Below are positions 1-6,981 of a DNA stretch of 17,101 nt, piece by piece. The position numbers and the translations under genes are program-made. The DNA comes from an uncultured Gammaproteobacteria bacterium (lineage in GTDB: Bacteria; Pseudomonadota; Gammaproteobacteria; Arenicellales; Poriferihabitantaceae). Location of the stretch: contig CALIFM010000264.1 of assembly GCA_938021685.1 (NCBI GenBank), positions 1-17,101 of the forward strand, read 5' to 3'. Below the pieces are notes generated by a model. The model was not told where the DNA came from. It saw nothing but the letters and a program-made list of their open reading frames with translations, and searched no databases. Every line of letters starts with the position of its first letter. The stretch's first letter is position 1.

Positions 1-2
1 AG

Positions 3-1685
3 CGCTTAAATGACGATCATTGGCAAACATTGCAAAACACCGGCACCAGCCATTTAGTTGCCATCTCAGGATTACATATTGGCTTAGTGGCTGGTTTTAC
101 AGCTTGGTTAGTAAGCTGGTTATGGAGAAGAAGCTTTCTTGAGCGTAGCTTATATCCTGCGCAAAAAGTAGCTTGGCTGGCTGCCATCATAGCTGCCTTG
201 ATATATGCTGCACTGGCAGGCTTTGCCATTCCCACCCGCCGCGCACTGCTAATGCTAGTCACCGCCGCCGCATTGATTTATTTTGGCCGTAAGCCAGGCC
301 CTCTGTTTTCACTTGGTTTGGTGGCAGCGGTAGTGCTGCTGTTTGACCCACTTGCAACCTTAAACGCTGGCTTTTGGCTGTCGTTTACAGCCGTTGCTTG
401 TATTTTCTTAGTCGTGGGCAAGCCACCTAAGACTTCTATTTTAGATATCGAACAAAAAGGTCTTATTGCAAGCTATGAGCATAAGCTATGCAACTGGCTA
501 AAACGTTTTGGTGTAGTACAACTGGCCTTGTTTTTCGCTTTAGCCCCTCTATTGTTATTGCACTTTCAGCAGCTTTCCATCGCATCATTACTAGCCAACC
601 TAGTCGCAATCCCACTACTCACATTTATACTGCTACCCGCACTTTTACTGGCATTCGCTAGCTTTAGCTTAGGCCTTGAATCACTTTCACGTAAACTACT
701 GCAGATAAGTGATGCTGTCATTGAATCAGCCTGGCCCTTTTTACAGCAGCTTGGTGATGCACCGTTGGCTATCTGGCAACAAGCACCCCCAACACCCTTG
801 CTATTGCTTGCCTTGGCTGCCGCTTTTACGTTGCTCATCAAGCCCCTAGGCAAAGCTCGATTTATTGCATTGCTGGCATTTTTACCAATGTTCATTTATC
901 AAGCACCTACACCTGAACGCGGTGCCATTTGGCTTAGCGTATTAGATGTAGGCCAAGGTTTAGCAATTACAGTGCAAACCCAGCAGCACACTTTGGTATA
1001 CGACGCTGGACCTAAATACGAAGGTGGTTTTGATGCGGGAGCATCCATCGTCACGCCTTATCTACGCACGCTCGGCGCTCAAAAAATAGACGCCATGATA
1101 ATCAGCCACAATAACATGGACCATGCTGGCGGCTTACCTGCTGTTACTTCGCAATTTGCTGTGGATGATTTATTTAGTGCACCGAATGAAGGCATAACCG
1201 ACAGCCGCCCTTGCATCGCCGGTAATCATTGGCAGTGGGACGGCGTTGACTTTCGGTTTTTGCACCCGAGAGCAGGCACTAAGGCCGTCGGTAATAATGC
1301 CTCTTGCGTGCTGAAAATCAGCGGACCATTTGGGAGTGTGTTATTAACGGGTGACATTGAAAAAAGGGCCGAGCACAGTTTGCTTGTTTCAAGCAGTAAA
1401 TCGCTACTTGCTGCCGATGTACTAGTGGCACCGCACCATGGCAGCAAAAGCTCATCCACGCAAGATTTTGTTCAAGCCGTCGGGGCCAATGTGGTGGTGT
1501 TCAGTGCTGGAAGCCAAAACCGCTTTAGCCACCCCGCACTGTCTGTTCAGCAGACTTATCAGCAAACAGGAGCAAATATTTTTAACACAGCAAACACAGG
1601 CCGAATAGCGATAAAAATAAACAGCAAAGGAATTCATACCTCAACATACCGCCAGCAAAAGCGCCGCTATTGGCGCACCCGATAG
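3..1685 (+). CDS. comEC: ComEC/Rec2 DNA internalisation protein, 5' end outside the window
   Basis: Inner-membrane channel that carries single-stranded DNA into the cytoplasm during natural transformation. The frame is open from base 3, and the leading residues before TTG 30 (RLNDDHWQT) read as family sequence, so TTG 30 is not the start and the N-terminal domain is cut by the window edge. Counting from codon 30: the competence-domain signature GTSHLVAISGLHIGLVAG lies at about 5-22; hydrophobic helices fill about 45-290; a C-terminal metallo-beta-lactamase-like domain covers about 298-530, with LDVGQG (305-310), SHNNMDHAGG (359-368), LLTGD (438-442), APHHGSKSSS (467-476) and FSHP (499-502). 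The usual HxDxDH core reads HNNMDH, so an Asp is replaced by Asn. It ends at TAG, 41 bases before roxA on the same strand, so the two may be co-transcribed. The family call is very secure; whether the enzyme domain is active is open. Confidence 0.95.
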   Translation, partial: RLNDDHWQTLQNTGTSHLVAISGLHIGLVAGFTAWLVSWLWRRSFLERSLYPAQKVAWLAAIIAALIYAALAGFAIPTRRALLMLVTAAALIYFGRKPGPLFSLGLVAAVVLLFDPLATLNAGFWLSFTAVACIFLVVGKPPKTSILDIEQKGLIASYEHKLCNWLKRFGVVQLALFFALAPLLLLHFQQLSIASLLANLVAIPLLTFILLPALLLAFASFSLGLESLSRKLLQISDAVIESAWPFLQQLGDAPLAIWQQAPPTPLLLLALAAAFTLLIKPLGKARFIALLAFLPMFIYQAPTPERGAIWLSVLDVGQGLAITVQTQQHTLVYDAGPKYEGGFDAGASIVTPYLRTLGAQKIDAMIISHNNMDHAGGLPAVTSQFAVDDLFSAPNEGITDSRPCIAGNHWQWDGVDFRFLHPRAGTKAVGNNASCVLKISGPFGSVLLTGDIEKRAEHSLLVSSSKSLLAADVLVAPHHGSKSSSTQDFVQAVGANVVVFSAGSQNRFSHPALSVQQTYQQTGANIFNTANTGRIAIKINSKGIHTSTYRQQKRRYWRTR

Positions 1686-1726
1686 GCTATGATCAACTCA
1701 TCACTACAAGTAAAGGCTTAACTGAT

Positions 1727-2881
1727 ATGAAGTCACCACCGTTGGGCACTTTGTCCGCCGAACAATTTTTAAACGACTATTGGCAACAGCAGCCTTGCCT
1801 GATACGCGCTGCCTACCCTGATTTTAAACCGTTAATTGATGCGGATGAACTAGCAGGCCTCGCCTGCGAAGCAGAAGTTGAAGCACGCATTGTGACTCAA
1901 GACCAAGCTGGTTGGCAGCTCTTACACGGCCCGTTTAGCGAGCCCGACTTCGCCAAATTGCCCTCTAGTCATTGGACTTTAATGGTGCAAGGTGTAGACC
2001 AATGGCTACCTGAAGCAGCTACTTTGATGGAAGACTTTAACTTTATTCAGCGCTGGCGACGTGACGATTTGATGGTCAGTTATGCCGTACAAGGTGGTGG
2101 GGTTGGCCCACACTACGATCAATATGATGTGTTTTTACTGCAAGCTAACGGCAAACGTCGCTGGCAAATCGGTGAGCAGTTTGATGAGCATTCACCGCGC
2201 ATCACGCCCTCACCACTACTTCAATTAGCCAACTGGCAGCCACAAAAAGAGTGGGATCTAGCGCCCGGCGATATGCTGTATCTACCCCCGGGCATTGGTC
2301 ATAATGGCATCGCACTGGATAATGATTGCATGACTTATTCAATCGGGTTTCGCGCCCCCAGCATCGCTGAAGCCGCTGGCGGTGTAGCTGACTTAGCAGC
2401 CGAAGCTTATAGCGAGGCACAGCGTTATCGTGACCCGACACCCTCTTCAGACTTAAACACAGGTGAAATTAATACCGACCACATTAGCAAACTAAGCGAA
2501 ATGCTGCATCAAGTAGCGAACAACCAACACTTGTTACGCCAGTGGCTGGGGCAACAAGCCACACAAACTAACCACAACATTCCGCTCCTGCCGAATATTG
2601 GTAACAATAAAAACCACCAAATTACAAAACAACTTGAAAGCCATCTTTACTTACGCCATGCCCTAGGAACACGCTTTGCCTACACAGAAGCCAGTGACAC
2701 CAACAGTGCCATGCTATTTGTCAATGGCGAAGTACTTAACATCAATGCCGAGCAACAAAACCTGATGCGTTTACTTGGCAACGAAGCTTGCATTAATTGC
2801 AAACAAATCAAAACAAGCAAAGCCAACTTGATATTGATTAACCAGTTATTAGCATTGCAGTCTATTACGTTTGGGAACTAA
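1727..2881 (+). CDS. roxA: Ribosomal oxygenase RoxA/YcfD (50S protein L16 3-hydroxylase)
   Basis: A 2-oxoglutarate- and Fe(II)-dependent JmjC/cupin oxygenase. The E. coli homologue YcfD hydroxylates an arginine of ribosomal protein L16. The predicted product is 384 aa, close to the E. coli length. I chose ATG 1727 because its N-terminus aligns with YcfD and a TAAAGG-type ribosome site lies about 10 bases upstream. An in-frame TTG at 1670 would add 19 residues and overlap comEC, which is less likely. Fe(II) ligands are visible as GPHYDQYDVF (H129, D131) and LPPGIGHNG (H192). The stretch DELAGLACEAEVEARIV near the N-terminus is also typical of the family. The C-terminal third is the family's winged-helix-like region. 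It lies just after comEC; a shared transcript is plausible but the functions are unrelated. It is convergent with the next gene, and no clear terminator was seen in the 87-base gap. Confidence 0.93.
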   Translation: MKSPPLGTLSAEQFLNDYWQQQPCLIRAAYPDFKPLIDADELAGLACEAEVEARIVTQDQAGWQLLHGPFSEPDFAKLPSSHWTLMVQGVDQWLPEAATLMEDFNFIQRWRRDDLMVSYAVQGGGVGPHYDQYDVFLLQANGKRRWQIGEQFDEHSPRITPSPLLQLANWQPQKEWDLAPGDMLYLPPGIGHNGIALDNDCMTYSIGFRAPSIAEAAGGVADLAAEAYSEAQRYRDPTPSSDLNTGEINTDHISKLSEMLHQVANNQHLLRQWLGQQATQTNHNIPLLPNIGNNKNHQITKQLESHLYLRHALGTRFAYTEASDTNSAMLFVNGEVLNINAEQQNLMRLLGNEACINCKQIKTSKANLILINQLLALQSITFGN

Positions 2882-2968
2882 GGCTTCATTCCTCATCGGC
2901 TAAGAGAGCAATAAACTAATAGAGTATCTCTTGTATCGCCACGATATTTAACAGCCTATTGGTATTGT

Positions 2969-3988
2969 CTATTTAAGCGAAGCTTTAACTTTGGCTGCTA
3001 CGTCGGCACTTACCCATGACTCCCAAACATCGCTGGTTAATAGGAACTTATTAGCAGCGTCTACACCCTCTGACTGATTATCTATAATATAAGTGAGCAT
3101 GGTGTTCATCACAGGACCAGGGAAAACACGCTTGCCAAAATACTCCATTACTTCTGGGCTAACGGAGTTCTTGAAAGCATCTGTCACTACAGTGTAAACC
3201 TCATATTTAGTCCAAGCCGATGGCTGCGGACTGGCGCACTCTTGCGCAGGTTTCACGATGCAATCATCCCAGTTTTCTGCTCCCGCGAAAGGTGCTTCAA
3301 ATGGTAATAGCACTAAGTCAGTTTTATCTACCATTGCTGTTGGCGACCAATAATAACCAAACCAATTTCGACCACGATCAACCGCTTTTGTTATCGAGCT
3401 ATCTAGACCTACCTGTGAGCCTGGATCAACCATCTTCCAGCCTTTCTTTTTCATGTCAAATGCCCGAAACAAATTCATATTAGTTAATCGACAATCCCAG
3501 CTTGGCGGGCAAGTTACAAAACCACCTTTAGAAGCATCTTCTGGATGTGGAAACAAGTCAGGGCGTGCCAACACGTCTTCAACTGTTTTTAGCTCGGGAT
3601 TGGATTTGGCAGTAAAGCTTGGAATCCACCAACCTTCTGCTAAATCAGTGATTGGACCGTCGTTAATAATGTGCAAAGAGCCAGCATCTACCTCCTTTAA
3701 TAAAGGCTCGCGTACCGCCTTGATCCAGAATTCACTGGCAACATGTGGCGTGCCTCTTGATCTCATTGACGAAAAAGTATCAATATTTCCTCCCGGCACC
3801 ATCTGAACATTGCAGCCCCAGCCCGACTCAAGGATAATTTTGTCCACATTGGCCATTAATTCACCGGATAGCCAATTCCACTCAGCAATCTGGACATTAC
3901 CACACGTAGCAAAGGCACTGTTTGTGCTCAAAGCTAAAGCCATGCACAAGGCACTTTGCTTTATTAGCTTATTTTTTATCTTCTTCAT
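2969..3988 (-). CDS. Periplasmic ABC substrate-binding protein, glycine betaine/choline (OpuAC) type
   Basis: Predicted solute-binding protein of the OpuAC/ProX-like family, which delivers quaternary amines such as glycine betaine or choline to an ABC importer. The start at ATG 3988 gives 339 aa. A TTG three codons upstream is possible, but it overlaps the only SD-like GGAG, which sits unusually close to the ATG. A basic N-terminus (MKKIKNKLIK), a hydrophobic core and SAFA form a Sec signal peptide, cut probably after AFA. Tryptophan-rich segments EWNWLSGE, EGWWIPSF, CPPSWDC and FGYYWSPT fit the aromatic cage of this family. The mature part has six cysteines (TCG, GWGC, TCPPSWDC, DDC, QEC), which suggests disulfides. 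No ATPase or permease gene is next to it, so it is an orphan binding protein. It lies convergent to roxA and divergent from uvrD. The exact ligand cannot be told from sequence alone. Confidence 0.85.
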   Translation of the reverse strand: MKKIKNKLIKQSALCMALALSTNSAFATCGNVQIAEWNWLSGELMANVDKIILESGWGCNVQMVPGGNIDTFSSMRSRGTPHVASEFWIKAVREPLLKEVDAGSLHIINDGPITDLAEGWWIPSFTAKSNPELKTVEDVLARPDLFPHPEDASKGGFVTCPPSWDCRLTNMNLFRAFDMKKKGWKMVDPGSQVGLDSSITKAVDRGRNWFGYYWSPTAMVDKTDLVLLPFEAPFAGAENWDDCIVKPAQECASPQPSAWTKYEVYTVVTDAFKNSVSPEVMEYFGKRVFPGPVMNTMLTYIIDNQSEGVDAANKFLLTSDVWESWVSADVAAKVKASLK

Positions 3989-4075
3989 TATCTCCAAGAA
4001 ATATCTAATGGTTCATCTCACTGAGCTTACCCGAAAACTAGCAAGAAGACTGCACGTCATAGCAACAACTAGGCT

Positions 4076-4081
4076 TATAAT
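4076..4081 (+). promoter_or_regulatory. Candidate -10 box of uvrD, implying a leaderless mRNA
   Basis: A perfect TATAAT at 4076-4081 ends six bases before the uvrD ATG at 4088. If used, transcription would begin at or next to the start codon. No good -35 hexamer is visible 16-18 bases upstream, and there is no Shine-Dalgarno sequence at normal distance from the ATG. An upstream promoter within the 99-base divergent gap remains possible. Confidence 0.4.
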
Positions 4082-4087
4082 CACCCG

Positions 4088-6247
4088 ATGGATGTTTCAC
4101 ACATTTTTGAAGAGCTAAACGATGCACAGCGTGAAGCTGTGGGCGCAGCACCAGGGCCGATGATGATATTGGCCGGCGCCGGCAGCGGCAAGACCCGTGT
4201 GCTAACCAGCCGTATCGCATGGTTGGTGCAAGCCTATCAAGTGTCGCCACTGTCCATATTAGCCGTCACCTTTACCAACAAGGCAGCGCGTGAAATGCGT
4301 AGTCGCGCCGAAAGCATGTTAGGTGTACCGTTAGGGGCAATGATGATTGGTACTTTTCATAGCCTGTGCCACCGTATTTTACGCGCACATGCTGAGGATG
4401 CAGGCTTGCCTAAAACCTTTGAAATTATCGACAGTGACGATCAATACCGTCTGATTCGACGCATGCTTAAGGAGCTGGATTTAGACGAGGCCTATTGGCC
4501 GCCCAAGCAAATTCAATGGTCCATCAATGCCCACAAAGAAGAAGGCCGTCGTCCAGGTGACATCAAAAAAAGCGCCGATCAACAGCAACAAACCCTCATC
4601 AGCATTTACGAGCGCTACGAAGCCACTTGCCAACGCAGCGGCTTAGTGGACTTTGCTGAATTATTACTGCGCACGCTAGAGCTTTTGCAAAACAATGAGC
4701 TTATTCGCAACCAATTCCAAAGCCGTTATCAACACATACTGGTAGACGAGTTTCAAGACACCAACTCCATCCAGTACCAGTGGGTGAAAATCTTAGCTGA
4801 ACCGAGCAAAAACTTATTTGCCGTAGGTGATGACGACCAGTCTATCTACGGTTGGCGCGGCGCACGAGTGGAAAACATCTTGGACTTTGAAAAAGACTAC
4901 CCCACGGCTAAGCTGATTCGTTTAGAGCAGAACTACCGCTCCACTAGCACCATACTAAACGCCGCCAATGCAGTGATTGCCCACAACAGTGGCCGCATGG
5001 GTAAAGAGCTGTGGACCGACGGCGAAGACGGTGACCTCATCACCTTATATGGCGCTAGCAACGATTTAGAAGAAGCACGTTATATTGTGGAGCAAATTGA
5101 AAGCTGGCTGCAGTCCGGCCAGCCGCGTGATTCCGTGGCGATTTTATATCGCTCCAACGCGCAATCACGTGTGCTAGAAGAACGGCTATCCAACGCAGGC
5201 ATTCCTTATCGCGTCTACGGCGGTCTGCGCTTTTTTGAGCGCGCTGAAATCAAAGACGCGCTGGGCTATATGCGCATTATATCCAATGTCCACTCCGATG
5301 CCGCTTTTGAGCGCATTATCAACCAACCTACTCGCGGAATTGGCACCAAAACGCTGGATACAGTACGTGACCATGCACGAGCACACGCACAGTCTTTGTG
5401 GGATGCTGCCCTAGCCGTGATCGAGCAAGAAGCACTGCCTGCCCGTGCAACCACAGCGCTACAACGCTTTGTTGATTTGATATCTAGCCTAACCGATGAA
5501 ATCGCTAAACTTGAATTGCATGAACAAACCGAAACTATTTTAGAGCGCTCGGGCCTGCTAGAGCATTTTAGAAATGCTAAAGGTGAAAAAGCTGAATCCC
5601 GCGTAGAAAATTTAGAAGAACTGGTGAACGCTGCACGCAGCTTTGAGATGGATGAAGACGATGAGCTCGACCCATTGTCATCCTTCATTGCCCACGCTGC
5701 GCTAGAGGCCGGCGAAGGCCAGGCGGATGAATGGGAAGAATGCGTGCAACTGATGAGCCTGCACTCAGCTAAAGGTTTGGAGTTCCCACTCGTATTTCTC
5801 AGTGGCATGGAAGAAGGCCTGTTTCCACACCAGCGTTCAATTGATGAGCCAGGCCGCCTTGAAGAGGAGCGCCGCCTGGCTTATGTAGGCATGACTCGCG
5901 CGATGCAGCGCTTAGTGATGACTTACGCCGAAATTCGTCGCCTACACGGGCGCGAGCATTACACGCAACCGTCGCGTTTTATCGTTGAAGTACCACCAAA
6001 ATACGTTGACGAACAACGCAGCTACCGCGTGCACAACTCGAATACGGCTAGCTATTATTCACCGTCAACCGTCAATAACAGCAGCAGCGACTTTAACTTA
6101 GGTGGCCGCGTTAGCCACGATAGCTTTGGCGAAGGAACGGTAATGAGCGTAGAAGGTCAAGGCGAACAAGCGCGAGTGCAGGTCAATTTTGATGAAGCAG
6201 GAATAAAATGGCTGGTGGCTGCTTTTGCTAATTTAGAATCAGTCTAA
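4088..6247 (+). CDS. uvrD: DNA helicase II UvrD
   Basis: ATP-dependent 3'-5' superfamily 1A helicase that removes the excised strand in nucleotide excision repair and unwinds nicked DNA in mismatch repair. The length is 719 aa, like E. coli UvrD (720). The start is secure because the N-terminus (MDVSHIFEELNDAQREAV) matches the family from residue 1. Motifs in order: Walker A AGAGSGKT (30-36), Ia AVTFTNKAA (59-67), GTFHSLCHRILR (88-99), Walker B DEFQDTN (220-226), III GDDDQSIYGWRGA (247-259), IV LEQNYRST (279-286), V LMSLHSAKGLEF (about 554-565) and VI YVGMTRAMQRL (about 599-609). A linker rich in Ser, Asn and Tyr leads to the C-terminal Tudor-like domain (RVSHDSFGEGTVMSVEGQG...QVNFDEAGIKWL), which distinguishes UvrD from Rep. 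I found no convincing LexA box upstream. It is convergent with the small 84-aa gene. Confidence 0.97.
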   Translation: MDVSHIFEELNDAQREAVGAAPGPMMILAGAGSGKTRVLTSRIAWLVQAYQVSPLSILAVTFTNKAAREMRSRAESMLGVPLGAMMIGTFHSLCHRILRAHAEDAGLPKTFEIIDSDDQYRLIRRMLKELDLDEAYWPPKQIQWSINAHKEEGRRPGDIKKSADQQQQTLISIYERYEATCQRSGLVDFAELLLRTLELLQNNELIRNQFQSRYQHILVDEFQDTNSIQYQWVKILAEPSKNLFAVGDDDQSIYGWRGARVENILDFEKDYPTAKLIRLEQNYRSTSTILNAANAVIAHNSGRMGKELWTDGEDGDLITLYGASNDLEEARYIVEQIESWLQSGQPRDSVAILYRSNAQSRVLEERLSNAGIPYRVYGGLRFFERAEIKDALGYMRIISNVHSDAAFERIINQPTRGIGTKTLDTVRDHARAHAQSLWDAALAVIEQEALPARATTALQRFVDLISSLTDEIAKLELHEQTETILERSGLLEHFRNAKGEKAESRVENLEELVNAARSFEMDEDDELDPLSSFIAHAALEAGEGQADEWEECVQLMSLHSAKGLEFPLVFLSGMEEGLFPHQRSIDEPGRLEEERRLAYVGMTRAMQRLVMTYAEIRRLHGREHYTQPSRFIVEVPPKYVDEQRSYRVHNSNTASYYSPSTVNNSSSDFNLGGRVSHDSFGEGTVMSVEGQGEQARVQVNFDEAGIKWLVAAFANLESV

Positions 6248-6267
6248 ACCAAACTGTTCAAACAGAC

Positions 6268-6293
6268 AAAAAAATGGGCGCTTAAAAGCGCCC
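6268..6293 (-). terminator. Rho-independent terminator between uvrD and the 84-aa gene
   Basis: An eight-base perfect stem, GGGCGCTT (6276-6283) with AAGCGCCC (6286-6293), has a two-base nominal loop. Read on the minus strand the stem is followed by a seven-base T run (A run at 6268-6274), the classic intrinsic terminator form. It would stop transcripts of the 84-aa gene, about 120 bases after its stop codon. For uvrD transcripts the same hairpin lies 28 bases past the stop but lacks a T run after it, so it may work bidirectionally with lower strength. Confidence 0.8.
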
Positions 6294-6413
6294 AAAGTAT
6301 CAAACCTTAATTTAAACTAGAAAAGCTAAGCCTATAAGTTACCCGATTTTTACAGCCTTAGTTATTCTAAGAGACTTCAATTTCAGCAAATGCTTTTTTG
6401 CAAAAGGAATTGC

Positions 6414-6668
6414 CTAAGCAGCAGCCACTTGGAATTGAGGGCGAGCCACATTAACGATAGGACTAGACCACACGCGATTGAGGCGCACTAGCTTCTCCGT
6501 ACGTTTAGCTTTAACCAAAGCAGCAGTGGATTGTGTCGGATTCAACTCCACATCCATCCAATGCAAACAGGGTATATCTTGGCTATAAGCACACAATGGC
6601 GAACTAATTAGTTCAGGACGATCAAACAAAATCTCGTCGGTCATTGGTATAAAAACTTTCTTTCCCAT
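6414..6668 (-). CDS. Small uncharacterised protein, 84 aa
   Basis: I do not recognise this protein. It is 84 residues, has no signal peptide or membrane helix, and ends in a mildly basic half (KAKRTEKLVRLNRVWSSP). The N-terminal part reads KKVFIPMTDEILFDRPELISSPLCAYSQDIPCLHWMDVEL, with two cysteines (C27, C34). Reasons to believe it is real: it is the only long frame in its gap, a promoter-like pair and a palindrome lie upstream, and a strong intrinsic terminator lies downstream on the same strand. The start ATG 6668 has no clear Shine-Dalgarno; an internal ATG eight codons later (MTDE) is an alternative. It converges on uvrD. I assign no function. Confidence 0.7.
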   Translation of the reverse strand: MGKKVFIPMTDEILFDRPELISSPLCAYSQDIPCLHWMDVELNPTQSTAALVKAKRTEKLVRLNRVWSSPIVNVARPQFQVAAA

Positions 6669-6699
6669 TGCTATATCTAATTACATTTACATTACTGAG

Positions 6700-6727
6700 C
6701 TTGTATTAAACAGATTTAATCTGTCAA
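6700..6727 (-). promoter_or_regulatory. Candidate sigma-70 promoter of the 84-aa gene with palindromic operator
   Basis: On the minus strand a perfect TTGACA (6727-6722) is followed after 16 bases by TACAAG (6705-6700), a weak -10. The spacer holds a perfect 15-base palindrome, ACAGATT-T-AATCTGT (6710-6724), which overlaps the end of the -35 box. A repressor bound there would block RNA polymerase. The predicted start lies about 30 bases before ATG 6668. The -35 and palindrome are plain in the sequence; their use is inferred. Confidence 0.5.
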
Positions 6728-6841
6728 AGTATTGATTTAAAAGTGGCAATTTAGTGGTTATTACTCTATTGAATTTTTGCTTTAACCATCGCACCAACCG
6801 CACTATCTTATATTTGTTTACATAAGGACCATTCCTATTGC

Positions 6842-6871
6842 TTGTCTACCTTTGAAGCAATCCATTATAAT
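6842..6871 (+). promoter_or_regulatory. Candidate sigma-70 promoter of the CorC-type operon
   Basis: TTGTCT (6842-6847) and a perfect TATAAT (6866-6871) are separated by 18 bases. Transcription would start near 6878, about 95 bases before the first CorC-type start at 6972, leaving room for the leader ORF at 6898. Confidence 0.6.
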
Positions 6872-6897
6872 AACAGGCCATAACCAATTTTTGCATA

Positions 6898-6981
6898 ATG
6901 TCCTTATCTGGCCCCTCTGCCGAGGAACCGCACCCGAGTCGCTCACAACCCTTTATGTCTGGCCTCGTTAAATGGACGTAG
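6898..6981 (+). CDS. Possible 27-aa leader ORF overlapping the CorC-type gene start
   Basis: ATG 6898 opens a 27-codon frame (MSLSGPSAEEPHP... ...SGLVKWT) that ends at TAG 6979-6981, seven bases inside the next gene, whose ATG is at 6972. The next gene has no Shine-Dalgarno, so it might be translated by coupling to this frame. The leader itself also has no obvious ribosome site. It could be a regulatory leader peptide or a chance frame. Confidence 0.25.
   Translation: MSLSGPSAEEPHPSRSQPFMSGLVKWT

Larger units (their letters stand above)
6669..6971. other. 303-base divergent intergenic region
   Basis: This AT-rich gap separates the minus-strand 84-aa gene from the plus-strand CorC-type operon. 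It holds a minus-strand promoter candidate with a palindrome (6700-6727), a plus-strand promoter candidate (6842-6871) and a possible leader ORF from 6898. The middle, about 6730-6840, shows nothing I can name. A weak eight-base inverted repeat (ATAAGGAC at 6822-6829 with GTCCTTAT at 6900-6907) brackets the plus promoter but could be chance. Confidence 0.6.

Noticed and set aside
1670..1726. TTG start for RoxA giving 19 extra residues
   Set aside because: It overlaps comEC, the added residues do not match the family, and ATG 1727 has a ribosome-site-like sequence and aligns with the YcfD N-terminus.
4045..4070. LexA-type SOS box upstream of uvrD
   Set aside because: The CTG at 4050-4052 has no matching CAG at the right distance and the sequence between is not palindromic.
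5266..5808. A 180-codon minus-strand ORF inside uvrD
   Set aside because: It is fully antisense to the conserved UvrD coding frame, its translation is Ser/Ala/Cys-rich low-complexity sequence typical of a shadow frame, and it has no family motif.
6385..6406. Second terminator just after the 84-aa gene (GCAAA/TTTGC hairpin)
   Set aside because: The stem is only five bases and weak; the hairpin at 6276-6293 is a much better terminator.
6878..6971. A yybP-ykoY-type or other metal riboswitch before the CorC-type operon
   Set aside because: None of the conserved loop sequences of the metal riboswitches I know is visible, and no strong terminator-like hairpin was found.
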